Part shown: positions 10,181 through 18,189 of the stretch, in pieces
Layout of the letters: each line of letters begins with the position of its first letter
How positions within the stretch are numbered: position 1 is the stretch's first letter
Origin: Myxococcales bacterium
GTDB taxonomy: Bacteria; Myxococcota_A; Polyangia; Polyangiales; Ga0077539
Assembly (NCBI GenBank): GCA_013298625.1
Contig: JAAFIF010000004.1
Coordinates: forward strand, 1 to 64,000
DNA length: 64,000 nucleotides
Direction of reading: 5' to 3'
The notes under the pieces: generated by a model
The model's input: only the letters and a program-made list of their open reading frames with translations
Told to the model about the DNA's origin: nothing
The model's database searches: none
Program-made: the position numbers and the translations under genes

Positions 10181-11229
10181 GCGCAGACCCATCCGCCGCC
10201 GAGTCACTTGAATTCGTGTGTCGCTTGTACGGCGCCCTCGCCGAGCGGCCCGCGGCCCCGCTGGGGACTGGGCTCATCAACGACACGTTTCTCGTCGAGG
10301 GGCGCGACGGGCCCGTCGTCTTGCAGCGGGTGCACCCGATCTTCGGGCCGCGCGTGCACGACGACATCGAAGCGGTCACCGCGCGGCTCGAAGCGCAGGG
10401 CGTCCTCACCCCGAGGCTCTTGCGCGCGGACGACGGCGCGCTGTGGGTGCGCGACGCGCGCGAGCGCGTGTGGCGGGCGATGACCTTCGTGAAGGGCGTC
10501 GCGCTCGACAAGGCCGACTCGCCCGAGCGCGTGCGCGAGGCGTCCAAGCTCGTCGCCCGATGGCACCGCGCGCTCGATGGGTGGCAGTACGAGTACGCGC
10601 ATGTCCGCGGCGGCGTTCACGACACGGCGAAGCACTTGCGGGTGCTGCGCGAGGCGGTCGAGACCAAGACCGATCATCGATTGCACGCCGAGGTCGCAGC
10701 GCTCGCCGCGCCGCTGCTGCGCGCAGCCGAGGCCCTACCTGCGCTCGCGGCCGAAGCGCCCATCCACGCGCACGGAGACCTCAAGCTCTCGAACCTGCTC
10801 TTCGACGCGAAGACCGGCGAAGGCGTTTGCCTCGTCGACCTCGACACCGTGGCCAAGATGCCGTGGGCCTTCGAGATGGGCGACGCGCTGCGCTCGTGGT
10901 GCAATCCGCTCGGCGAAAACGTGCTCGAAGCGACCGTCGACCGCGCGCTGTTTCGCGCGGCGATCGAGGGCTACCGAGACGGATCCGACGGCGCGCCCGA
11001 CCCGCGATGGGCCTCGTGGGCCGCGCAAGGGCTCGCGACGATCGCGCTCGAGCTGGCGGCGAGGTTTCTCGGAGACGCGCTCGAAGAGCGGTATTTTGGC
11101 TTCGACGCGACGCGCTACCCCGCGCGAGGCGAGCACAACCTCGTGCGCGGACGGGGGCAGTGGTCGCTCGCGCGCGACGCCATCGCGCACCAGGACGAGC
11201 TCGTTCGCATCGCCCGCGGCGCGCTCTGA
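10177..11229 (+). CDS. APH-family phosphotransferase, N-acetylhexosamine 1-kinase-like
   Basis: 350 residues. The GTG start at 10177 overlaps the channel stop. The N-lobe GTGLINDTFLVEG and VVLQRVHPIFGPRVHDD match NahK-type sugar kinases. The catalytic loop HAHGDLKLSNLLFD and the metal motif CLVDLDTV have the APH-fold HxDxxxxN and D-x-D pattern. Likely it phosphorylates a sugar at C1 or a related small alcohol; the substrate is not provable from sequence. Residues 10-14 (LEFVC) come from the 14-mer repeat found at several places in this window. Confidence 0.75.
   Translation: MSADPSAAESLEFVCRLYGALAERPAAPLGTGLINDTFLVEGRDGPVVLQRVHPIFGPRVHDDIEAVTARLEAQGVLTPRLLRADDGALWVRDARERVWRAMTFVKGVALDKADSPERVREASKLVARWHRALDGWQYEYAHVRGGVHDTAKHLRVLREAVETKTDHRLHAEVAALAAPLLRAAEALPALAAEAPIHAHGDLKLSNLLFDAKTGEGVCLVDLDTVAKMPWAFEMGDALRSWCNPLGENVLEATVDRALFRAAIEGYRDGSDGAPDPRWASWAAQGLATIALELAARFLGDALEERYFGFDATRYPARGEHNLVRGRGQWSLARDAIAHQDELVRIARGAL
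10207..10220 (+). repeat. CTTGAATTCGTGTG copy 2
   Basis: An exact copy of the 14-mer, here in the sense strand of the sugar kinase-like gene and encoding LEFVC. Confidence 0.6.
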
Positions 11230-11265
11230 GGTGTGACGCGACCGCGCTGCGCTACGCTCGCACCG

Positions 11266-12021
11266 ATGCCTCTCGACCGTCGCAAGCTCTCGATCGCCGC
11301 GCTGGTCCTCGCGCTCGCCTCGCCGCTGCCGCTGCGCGCGCAGTCTGCGCCGAGCAGCGCACGGCTCACCGTCGCCCTCAGCGACTCGCGCGTGCGCGTC
11401 GAGAACAGCACCAACGTCCCCATCGCGGTCCGCTCGATCGTGCAGGTCGAGCAGCAGACCGCGACGGGCTGGCAGCGCGTCTCCCTCGCGAACCCGCTGT
11501 ACGCGATCAACCACTGCGCGGACGCTCACACAAACGCGTGCATCTCGATCGCGCCGGGCACCATCCTGCGCCCCGTCCCTTGGACGGGCTGGTCGTGCGA
11601 CGCACAGTGCCCCGTCGACTGCGACCGCAACGGACGCCTGAGCGGAACGTTTCGCTACGTCTTCACCGACTGCGCCGATCGCCCGATCGCGACCTCGGCG
11701 CCGTTTACCCTGAGCGCGCGAGGACCATCCGCGCCCGCGCTGCCGCGGCTCGGCCCAGGAGACGCTCGGCCCGAGCCCAGCGCGCCCGCCGCGGAGTGCC
11801 GCTTCACCGAGCGCACCATCTGCACACGCTCGCGCCCCAACCGACGCGCGTGGCAATCGTCGCCGTACACCGGCTGCCCCCCGACGATCCCCCGCGACAC
11901 GAGCGAGCCGAGCGCGGTCACCGAGCCCGCGAGCTTCAGCGCCGCGCGCACCCGAGCCCTGCGCGCCGACGAGCCCGACGCCTGCTGCTACGTGCAGCAC
12001 AACACGATGGTGTGCCGCTAA
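11266..12021 (+). CDS. Secreted Cys-rich hypothetical protein
   Basis: 251 residues with the signal peptide MPLDRRKLSIAALVLALASP and cleavage after LRAQS. The mature part has a beta-rich region (RLTVALSDSRVRVENSTNVP) and about a dozen cysteines in pairs such as CDAQCPVDC and DACCYVQ, suggesting disulfides in the periplasm or outside. No family recognised. The ATG at 11266 was chosen over 11233 because it begins the signal peptide. It lies 36 bp downstream of the kinase gene. Confidence 0.65.
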   Translation: MPLDRRKLSIAALVLALASPLPLRAQSAPSSARLTVALSDSRVRVENSTNVPIAVRSIVQVEQQTATGWQRVSLANPLYAINHCADAHTNACISIAPGTILRPVPWTGWSCDAQCPVDCDRNGRLSGTFRYVFTDCADRPIATSAPFTLSARGPSAPALPRLGPGDARPEPSAPAAECRFTERTICTRSRPNRRAWQSSPYTGCPPTIPRDTSEPSAVTEPASFSAARTRALRADEPDACCYVQHNTMVCR

Positions 12022-12152
12022 ACCACGACCGCCACGGGGTTCGTCGTCTGCTCGGTGCGCGGCAGTGGTTTGCCTTGATTGCCTCCGCGCGTCTTCGACG
12101 CTCGTCGCGGGCGCGGCATCGCACACACAATCAAGACCGATGACCGTTCGCA

Positions 12153-12167
12153 GCCTCGACGCGAGGC
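12153..12167 (-). terminator. Hairpin just past the minus-strand gene end
   Basis: GCCTCG-ACG-CGAGGC lies 3 bp beyond the stop of the 12171-12557 gene, between two convergent transcripts. There is no U-run, so it is at best a weak intrinsic terminator. The rest of 12022-12170 holds no gene. Confidence 0.3.
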
Positions 12168-12170
12168 CGC

Positions 12171-12557
12171 TCAGCCCTGCGCGACCTTCTTCACCAGCGC
12201 GTCGAGCGCCACGCGCATCAGCCGTCCCCCGTTGTCCTGCAGGTAGCGGGTCAGCCCAGAGAGCACGCGATCGCGCAGCGCGCTGTCCAAGCCCCGGCTC
12301 GACGCCAGCTCCATGATTTTGTCATCGAGCCCGAGCTGATCGGCCGCGTTGACCAGCGGCTGCAAGAAGCCCATCAGCGCAGAGGCGACGCCGCTCGCCA
12401 TCGGAGCCTGCACCTGCACGCGATCCACCGCCGCTTCGACCAGCGCCTTCAGCGCCGTGTCGACCAGGTTGTTCATCGTCGCTTGCTCGTACACTTGCTG
12501 CTCGAGCGAGCCGAGGACGCTCTGCTTGGCGCCTTCGATCCAACCGTCGATGTCCAA
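12171..12557 (-). CDS. Small helical hypothetical protein
   Basis: 128 residues starting MDIDGWIEGAKQSVLGSLEQ, entirely helical in character with no signal peptide or membrane helix. It starts 3 bp after the stop of the peptidoglycan-binding-repeat gene, so the two probably form a pair. No family recognised. Confidence 0.6.
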   Translation of the reverse strand: MDIDGWIEGAKQSVLGSLEQQVYEQATMNNLVDTALKALVEAAVDRVQVQAPMASGVASALMGFLQPLVNAADQLGLDDKIMELASSRGLDSALRDRVLSGLTRYLQDNGGRLMRVALDALVKKVAQG

Positions 12558-12560
12558 GGC

Positions 12561-13061
12561 TCAGGTCCCGCCCTTCCACCCGAGCGACAGCTGCTGGTCG
12601 ATCAGAAAGTGCGTCCCCTCGCCCACCACGCCGTCCACCGTGTAGCCGAAGGCCTGCTGGAGATGACGCACCGAGCGGTCCGTCCCCACGCCGAAATCGC
12701 CGTCGACCGCGATGCTGTAGCCCAGCGCCACGAGCTTCGTCTGCAGCTTGCGGACGTGCTCGCCCTCCGAGCCCTTCTTCAAGAGCACCGACCACTCTTC
12801 GAGCTTCGCCGCTGTCACAGGGCTCTTCCAGTTGAGCCCCGCCTGCTGGTTCACGAGAAAGTGCGTCCCCTCGCCCACCACGCCGTCGACCGTATAGCCA
12901 AAGGCCTTCTGCAAGTGCTTCACGCAGCGCTCGGTGTCGTCGCCGAACACGCCGTCGGCGTCGAGCCCGTAGCCGAGCTGGTTGAGCTGCCCCTGCAGCG
13001 CGCTGACCTCCGCGCCTCGCGATCCCTTCTTCATCGTCGATCCCGTCGTGCTCGCAGTCAT
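12561..13061 (-). CDS. Protein with two peptidoglycan-binding (PGB1) repeats
   Basis: 166 residues built from two PG_binding_1 domains (about residues 10-75 and 93-160). Each has the GS.G..V..LQ..L..LGY opening and a DG.FG..T core, and each ends in an almost identical TVDGVVGEGTHFL. The DNA of the two halves is nearly the same over about 55 bp with an 85-codon period, pointing to an internal duplication. No catalytic domain and no signal peptide are present, so how it would reach the wall is unclear. It is followed at 3 bp by a small helical protein. Confidence 0.8.
   Translation of the reverse strand: MTASTTGSTMKKGSRGAEVSALQGQLNQLGYGLDADGVFGDDTERCVKHLQKAFGYTVDGVVGEGTHFLVNQQAGLNWKSPVTAAKLEEWSVLLKKGSEGEHVRKLQTKLVALGYSIAVDGDFGVGTDRSVRHLQQAFGYTVDGVVGEGTHFLIDQQLSLGWKGGT
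12601..12915. repeat. Internal duplication in the PGB1-repeat gene
   Basis: AGAAAGTGCGTCCCCTCGCC and the following 30 bp occur near 12604 and again near 12859, 255 bp apart, with only a few differences. Confidence 0.6.
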
Positions 13062-13169
13062 TCGTGTCTCTCCCTCAACGTGGGTAAGCGCTCGCTCGCC
13101 CCGACGCCCCTTCGCGCGGGACCAGCGAAACGCGACATTGTCTACGACCCGCCGACCCCGCGTAAAGCC

Positions 13170-15005
13170 TCACCAGCGCGTCCGCTCGATCCCGCTCACC
13201 ACCCAGCCGCTCGCCCCGCGCGTGACATCCAACGTCCACGCCGAAAACACCACGCGAACCCGATCGCTCGCCGTCGCGCTCGCCTCCATCACCGCCACCG
13301 GAAGCGCGCCCTCCACGCCCCCCAACGCGTACCACCACCGCAGCGCGTCCCGCGCCCGCGCCGTCCCCGGTTGATCCAGCGAGAGCGCGCTCAGCACCGC
13401 GCCCGTCACGCCCTCGGGCAGCGCCTCGCGGCGGCCCGCGCTCATCGCCGCCAGCTCGATCGTCACGCCCACGGCGCGCGCGATCGCCGCGCGATCCACG
13501 CCCATCGAGAGCCCTTGCCCGACGGGCCCCGTCGCGCTCTCTGCGTCGTTGGCGCTCACCACCCAGCCGCGGCCGCCCCGCAGCGCGAGCGTGTAGCGGC
13601 ACTCGCCCTGCCCGCGCTGCGCAGCGAGCTCGCCGAAGCGCCCCGCCGCGCGCAGCCCCGTCGACCACGGCGCCTCTGCGACCTCTGCGCACGCGCCCTC
13701 GACCGCCAACGCCACCAGCGGGCTGAGCCTCGAGTCCGTCTCGATCGCTTGCTGCGCGAGAAAGCACCGCCCCACGCGCGCGGTGATCACCGAGCCCGCC
13801 GCGGACACCACCACCGGCGCCGCAGGCTGCGCGCTCGCGCCCTGCGCGCACAGCGCGCTCGGATAGCCCCAGGCGAGCTCGCTGCGCGCGCTCCATCGCC
13901 GCAAGAACCCGCGGACCGCGAGGACTCTGTTGATCGCGCCGCTCAGCGACGAGGCCCCGTCGCGATCGTCCACCGCGCCGCGCAGCTCGGTCTCGCCCGC
14001 GCATCGAAGGGCCACGCCGTCTTGCGCGATCGTGAGCGAAGGGCCGTTGCACCCCGCGGCGGCCAGCGTCCGAGACAGCGCTTCGCCCTGCGATTGAGCA
14101 GCCTCATTGAATACATGTGCCGATGTAGCGCGGCCGCCTGGCGCGCTGATCGAGAGCCACAGCTCCGCGGGGACGCCCTGCAGAGCGCCCCGCACGCGCG
14201 CGGTGAGCTCTTGATCGGCGCGCGGGTGATCGGTGGCGAGGGGATACTTCGCGCGCAGCTCGCGGGCGGCGAGCGCGGCGAGGAGCCACGCGCGCAGCGA
14301 GGGGTCGAGCGACGCGGTCATCGCCTCGAGCCGAGGGCGATCGGCGCTCGGGTCGAGCACTGCGGCGGTCGCGAGCGCAGCGGGCTCGCGGGTCACGCGG
14401 AGGGCGCGCAGGGCGCGGGCGACGCGGGCGATCACGCGGGGGTCCGTGCTCTGCGCGAGAAAGTGCGCGTGCCTCGGGGCAGAGCAGGGAAGGAGCGCGA
14501 GGGCCTCGAGGCGCCAGCGGCGGTCTTGGCGAGAGAGCGTTCCGCGGATGAGGGTGCCGCCGTTGACGAGGCGAAACTCGTGTCCGCCCGGCGCGCGAAA
14601 GGCGGGGCGGTCGCCGATGTACACGCTGACGACGTCCTCGTCGTCGCCGGTGAGCAAGCGAAACGCCGTAAAATCCCTGGCGTCTACGCGCGACGGCCAC
14701 CACGCGCTCGGCCACGCTCCGCGCAGCGCCCCGTGCTCGAACGCCGTCACGGGCTCGTCGGGCCCGAGCTCGGCCGCCGTCTCGAGCGCGTCGAGCGGCG
14801 CCGTCTGCGCGACGAAACCCTGCACCACCGGCGCACTCGGCGTGCACCCGCGCGCAGGAAACCTCGCTTCGTTCGCCACGCTCCGCGACGCCACCGTCAC
14901 CGGCTGCGCTCGGGTCACCGTACGCGGCGCAGGGCCCTGTCCGTGCGCCCTGCACCCCGCGAGCGCCGCCACCGCCGCCGCCGCGATCCACGCTCGCTCG
15001 CTCAT
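13170..15005 (-). CDS. Large lipoprotein of unknown function
   Basis: 611 residues. The N-terminus MSERAWIAAAAVAALAGC is a lipoprotein signal with lipobox LAGC. The rest shows no domain I recognise: it is Ala/Arg-rich with scattered cysteines (for example CAEVAEAPW, ECRYTLALRGGRGWVV). It starts 7 bp after the stop of the next lipoprotein gene upstream, so it belongs to the same transcript as the Tad-linked block. An in-frame ATG at 15071 lies inside that neighbour and is rejected. A 14-mer-like sequence, ATTGAATACATGTGCC, lies within it near 14105. Confidence 0.7.
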   Translation of the reverse strand: MSERAWIAAAAVAALAGCRAHGQGPAPRTVTRAQPVTVASRSVANEARFPARGCTPSAPVVQGFVAQTAPLDALETAAELGPDEPVTAFEHGALRGAWPSAWWPSRVDARDFTAFRLLTGDDEDVVSVYIGDRPAFRAPGGHEFRLVNGGTLIRGTLSRQDRRWRLEALALLPCSAPRHAHFLAQSTDPRVIARVARALRALRVTREPAALATAAVLDPSADRPRLEAMTASLDPSLRAWLLAALAARELRAKYPLATDHPRADQELTARVRGALQGVPAELWLSISAPGGRATSAHVFNEAAQSQGEALSRTLAAAGCNGPSLTIAQDGVALRCAGETELRGAVDDRDGASSLSGAINRVLAVRGFLRRWSARSELAWGYPSALCAQGASAQPAAPVVVSAAGSVITARVGRCFLAQQAIETDSRLSPLVALAVEGACAEVAEAPWSTGLRAAGRFGELAAQRGQGECRYTLALRGGRGWVVSANDAESATGPVGQGLSMGVDRAAIARAVGVTIELAAMSAGRREALPEGVTGAVLSALSLDQPGTARARDALRWWYALGGVEGALPVAVMEASATASDRVRVVFSAWTLDVTRGASGWVVSGIERTRW

Positions 15006-15012
15006 CGAGACC

Positions 15013-15948
15013 TCACCGATACACTGGCATTTCGCCGGTAAAATCCGGGCCGATGCGCCCCGGCGGAACATCGTTGGTCAACAAGTACCGCAAGCCCCGC
15101 TCGCTCGCCCGTCGGTGGTCGCCGAACACCCAGAGCGTGTGCGTCTCGCCTCCGGGCAGATCGATCCGCAGCGGGTCGCTCACCTGCGCGCCGTCGCGCG
15201 AAGTGATCTTGAATTCGTGTGCTCCAGCGGGCATCCGGCGCATCCCCGTGATCACCAAGAACGGCAGCCGCTCGTACACGGACGCGTCGCGCTCGACGAA
15301 GGTCGCGGGCCACGCTCCAGCAACGCCCGCCATGAAGCGAAGCATCCCGATGCCCGACGAATCCCTGCGCGGGATGTCCACCACGCGCACCAGCCGCCGA
15401 ACCTCTGGGTCTTGCGTGCGCGCGCGCGGCCGCCACGGCGCGCGGCCGCCGAAGACCACGGTGCACCCGGCGTTGTTGTACACGTCGCTCTGCACGATCG
15501 CCGCGAGCTCGACGGATACGCCCGCGTCCGGGTCCGCTCCCACGGGCATCACTCGCACGCGATGCGGGACGTTCACCGTCGGGAGATAGCCGCTCGTCTC
15601 GCCCTCGTTGACCTCGGCCTCGACCGACGCGCGCTCGTAGTTGTCCGCGTTGCGCCCGATGAACCGCACGCGCCCCGCGCCCTGCGCGATGTGCACGAAG
15701 CGAATGAACCCCGCGGGACGCCCGTTGATCCTGAGCACCGGCGGCCCCTGGTACACCAGCGCTCCATCGCTGGCGTCGCCGATGTGCGCGTCCTCGACCT
15801 GCGCTGCCCCCGCGCTCGCGTCGTCCTCTTCGCCCCACGCCGTCGCCGCGCGCGCGTCCAGCGTCGGCGCGGACGGTCGCGACGGGCAACCACACGCGAA
15901 GAGCGCGACGCCCAACGCCGCCCCCCGAAGAGCGAACCGAGCTCTCAA
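15013..15948 (-). CDS. Lipoprotein with DUF4397-like region
   Basis: 311 residues if read from the TTG at 15948, one base after the preceding TGA. This gives an ideal lipoprotein signal (MRARFALRGAALGVALFAC, lipobox LFAC). The only in-frame ATG, at 16077, would overlap the neighbour by 128 bp and put an Arg-rich tail before the signal. GFIRFVHIAQGAGRVRFIGR and a later YLPTVNVPHRVRVMPVG resemble DUF4397 strands, a cell-surface beta domain. Function unknown. Confidence 0.65.
   Translation of the reverse strand: MRARFALRGAALGVALFACGCPSRPSAPTLDARAATAWGEEDDASAGAAQVEDAHIGDASDGALVYQGPPVLRINGRPAGFIRFVHIAQGAGRVRFIGRNADNYERASVEAEVNEGETSGYLPTVNVPHRVRVMPVGADPDAGVSVELAAIVQSDVYNNAGCTVVFGGRAPWRPRARTQDPEVRRLVRVVDIPRRDSSGIGMLRFMAGVAGAWPATFVERDASVYERLPFLVITGMRRMPAGAHEFKITSRDGAQVSDPLRIDLPGGETHTLWVFGDHRRASERGLRYLLTNDVPPGRIGPDFTGEMPVYR
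15208..15221 (+). repeat. CTTGAATTCGTGTG copy 3
   Basis: An exact copy of the 14-mer, antisense within the DUF4397-like lipoprotein gene. Confidence 0.6.
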
Positions 15949-15949
15949 C

Positions 15950-16651
15950 TCAACGCCTGAGCGAGCGGCTCTGGATGCGCATGATCGTCGGTCCGCGCGG
16001 ACGCGACGGCGCCGAGCGGCGCACCGTCCTGCGCGGCGCGTCGACCTGAAACGACTGATCCCACACCTGGATGTCATCGCCCTCGGTGATCGCGAACGTC
16101 TGCCGAGGATTCTCTGGGCGAAGCGTGGGCTGCTCGGCGGTGTGCAGCTCGAGCTGCACGGGGGACTGCGGCCTCACGCGAAAGGTCAGGTGCGCCACGC
16201 CGCTCTGATCCGTGCGACCGACCTCGCGGTTCTGCCAGAAGATCGGCAGGTTGGCCTGGCCCTCGGTGCGCACCACCACGCCGAGCGTGCGCTCGACCGG
16301 CGTGCACTGCACCGACTGCACGATCCCCCGCTGCGCCGCGGCTTGATCGGCCAGCTCGAGCGTGCGCAGCGTCACGGGGATCGGCGCGGCGGGCCCCGTC
16401 GTGCCGGGCGGGCACTGGACGGTCACTTGAAATTGTGTGCCGTCGTTGCCGGGCAAGAGCAGCTGCGCGACGCCCTGCGCGTCCGTCTGCTTGACAGGCT
16501 GTCCACCGATCACGAGCCGCGCGCCCACCGCGGGAGCACGGTCCACGCGCACCTCGAAGGTGACGCGGTAGCGCTTCTGCTCTTGCTCTTGCTTGCAGCC
16601 CGCCGCGGAGGCGAGCGCGAGGACCGTGGCTACGACCGCTGACTTGTTCAT
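15950..16651 (-). CDS. Lipoprotein, beta-rich, unknown function
   Basis: 233 residues. MNKSAVVATVLALASAAGC is a lipoprotein signal with lipobox SAAGC. The body has two Ig-like or carboxypeptidase-regulatory-like strand sets (VRVDRAPAVGARLVIGGQPV and REVGRTDQSGVAHLTFRVRP), of a kind often used on surface proteins. The ATG at 16651 overlaps the FHA gene stop as ATGA, so it is translationally coupled to the Tad block. The C-terminus is strongly basic. Confidence 0.7.
   Translation of the reverse strand: MNKSAVVATVLALASAAGCKQEQEQKRYRVTFEVRVDRAPAVGARLVIGGQPVKQTDAQGVAQLLLPGNDGTQFQVTVQCPPGTTGPAAPIPVTLRTLELADQAAAQRGIVQSVQCTPVERTLGVVVRTEGQANLPIFWQNREVGRTDQSGVAHLTFRVRPQSPVQLELHTAEQPTLRPENPRQTFAITEGDDIQVWDQSFQVDAPRRTVRRSAPSRPRGPTIMRIQSRSLRR
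16426..16439 (+). repeat. CTTGAAATTGTGTG, near copy of the 14-mer
   Basis: Differs at two positions from the three exact copies and shares the preceding GTCA with the copy at 10207. Confidence 0.4.
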
Positions 16652-18189
16652 CGCGCTACTCCTTGGGGGGCGGGTTGCGCAGCGACGGGCTGCGTGGGCA
16701 CGAGCGCAGGCTGCGCTGCGGGGGCAGCGCCAGGCGCGACCGCGGGCGCCGCGCCTTGCACAGGAGCAGCGGCCGGCGTCGGGACAACAGTGGGCGCAGG
16801 CGCGAGCGCCGGCATCGCCGGAACGTTGGGGCACGGCGTCGGGCTGCCCGGCGGGCAGGCCTGCGCCTCGAGCTTTCGATACAGCAGGATCAGCATGTCC
16901 CTGTAGACGGGCTGATCGGGGTGCGCGGTCTGCAGCGCTTGATAGAGCGGGATCGCCTCGCGAATGCGGTTCTGCACGACGAAGTCCGCCGCTTGACGCT
17001 CAGGAAACGACGTCTGTGGCGGCGGCGGCGGCGCGTTGCGCGGCGGACGCGTCCCAGGCGGCAACGGCGGCGGCGCGACGACCCTGCTGGAATTGAGGTG
17101 AATCACCCGCGAATCACCGGCCGCGGGCCCAGGGATGGGCGGCTGCCACGGCGGCTGCGGCAAGGTCAGGGCGGGATCGACACGGCGCGCGGGACGCGGC
17201 GGCGGCGGGTCGTCGGGCATGACGATCACCACCAGCGCGACGATCAACGCGCCCGTCAACATGATCGCCGTGCGCGGAGGAAGCGCGCCGAAGAGCAGCT
17301 TCTGCTGCGCTTGCGGCTTGGGCGTCGAGCCCTCGGGCGGCGGAATCGACCCGAACAACGACATCTCGCTCGGCGGCGGACCGAAGTCGCCCGTCGGCGG
17401 CGGAATGGGATTGGCGGGACCGTACCCACCCATGGGGTTGGCAGGCGCGTATCCTCCCGCCATCGGGTTGGCAGGCGCGTACCCGCCCATGGGGTTCACT
17501 GGCTGCTGCATCCCGGCTTGCATCCCCGGATTCGCCGGTGGAGCCGCGCCGTTCACCTGTGCTTGCAGCGACTGCGCGTACGCAGCCATCCCCGACATCT
17601 CGTCGCCCACCATCGTCGCGACGTTCGAGCTCGGCGCGGGCTGGATCCCCGCGGGCTTCGTCACGTTGATCTTCGGCGGCACCGTGTTGATCCGCGGCGG
17701 CATCGTCGCGGGCCGCGCGGGCGCGCTCGGCGCGGCCTTCGCTTGATGATCCGCGGTGTTCACGATCATCGTGTTCTCGCCGTCATCGTGGTCGCTCGAG
17801 GGAGCCTTCGCGATCCCGCCGCCCGCAGGGTTGACCCGCGTCGCCTCGTCCGCGAACTCCTCGTCGTCGCCGCCCGCAGCGCCCGAGCTCTGCACGCTGA
17901 GCATCGCTTGCCCGAGCCGCACTTGCTCGCCCGCGCGCAGGACGCGCCACTCTTGCGTGAGCTTCTCGGAGCCGACCCACGTTCCCGCGCGGCTGCCGTT
18001 GTCGCGCACCCAGAGCTGCGTCCCGTCCCACGCGATCTCAGCGTGCTGCGCGTCGAGCCCCGGGGCTGCGATGCACCAATCCGCCATCGTCGCTGCGCCG
18101 ATCATCGCGCGCGTCGCCGCCACCTGCTCGTTGAACTGCACGCGGTCGGTCTTGGACCGGCCCGCAGTGAGCACCACCTCGACGCTCAT
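16648..18189 (-). CDS. FHA domain, single-pass membrane protein in the Tad block
   Basis: 513 residues. An N-terminal FHA-like fold (about residues 10-100, with AQHAEIAW and NGSRAGTW in place of the standard SxxH and NGT motifs) is followed by a Pro/Ala linker with PANPMGGYA-type repeats. One membrane helix (IMLTGALIVALVVIVM) lies near residue 315. The periplasmic part has a short TPR-like segment (RIREAIPLYQALQTAHPDQP) and an Ala/Pro-rich tail. It overlaps the second CpaF gene by 4 bp (ATGA). Probably links phosphothreonine signalling to the pilus machine; the binding residues are partly degenerate, so this is uncertain. Confidence 0.75.
   Translation of the reverse strand: MSVEVVLTAGRSKTDRVQFNEQVAATRAMIGAATMADWCIAAPGLDAQHAEIAWDGTQLWVRDNGSRAGTWVGSEKLTQEWRVLRAGEQVRLGQAMLSVQSSGAAGGDDEEFADEATRVNPAGGGIAKAPSSDHDDGENTMIVNTADHQAKAAPSAPARPATMPPRINTVPPKINVTKPAGIQPAPSSNVATMVGDEMSGMAAYAQSLQAQVNGAAPPANPGMQAGMQQPVNPMGGYAPANPMAGGYAPANPMGGYGPANPIPPPTGDFGPPPSEMSLFGSIPPPEGSTPKPQAQQKLLFGALPPRTAIMLTGALIVALVVIVMPDDPPPPRPARRVDPALTLPQPPWQPPIPGPAAGDSRVIHLNSSRVVAPPPLPPGTRPPRNAPPPPPQTSFPERQAADFVVQNRIREAIPLYQALQTAHPDQPVYRDMLILLYRKLEAQACPPGSPTPCPNVPAMPALAPAPTVVPTPAAAPVQGAAPAVAPGAAPAAQPALVPTQPVAAQPAPQGVAR
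17407..17498. repeat. Tandem repeat encoding PANPMGGY units
   Basis: Units of 27-30 bp with GGGTTGGCAGGCGCGTA encode repeated Ala-Asn-Pro-Met-Gly-Gly-Tyr in the linker of the FHA protein. The length could vary between strains. Confidence 0.55.

Noticed and set aside
12483..15041. Plus-strand open frame of about 850 codons
   Set aside because: Antisense to the PGB1 and lipoprotein genes, Arg/His-rich, no signal or motif.
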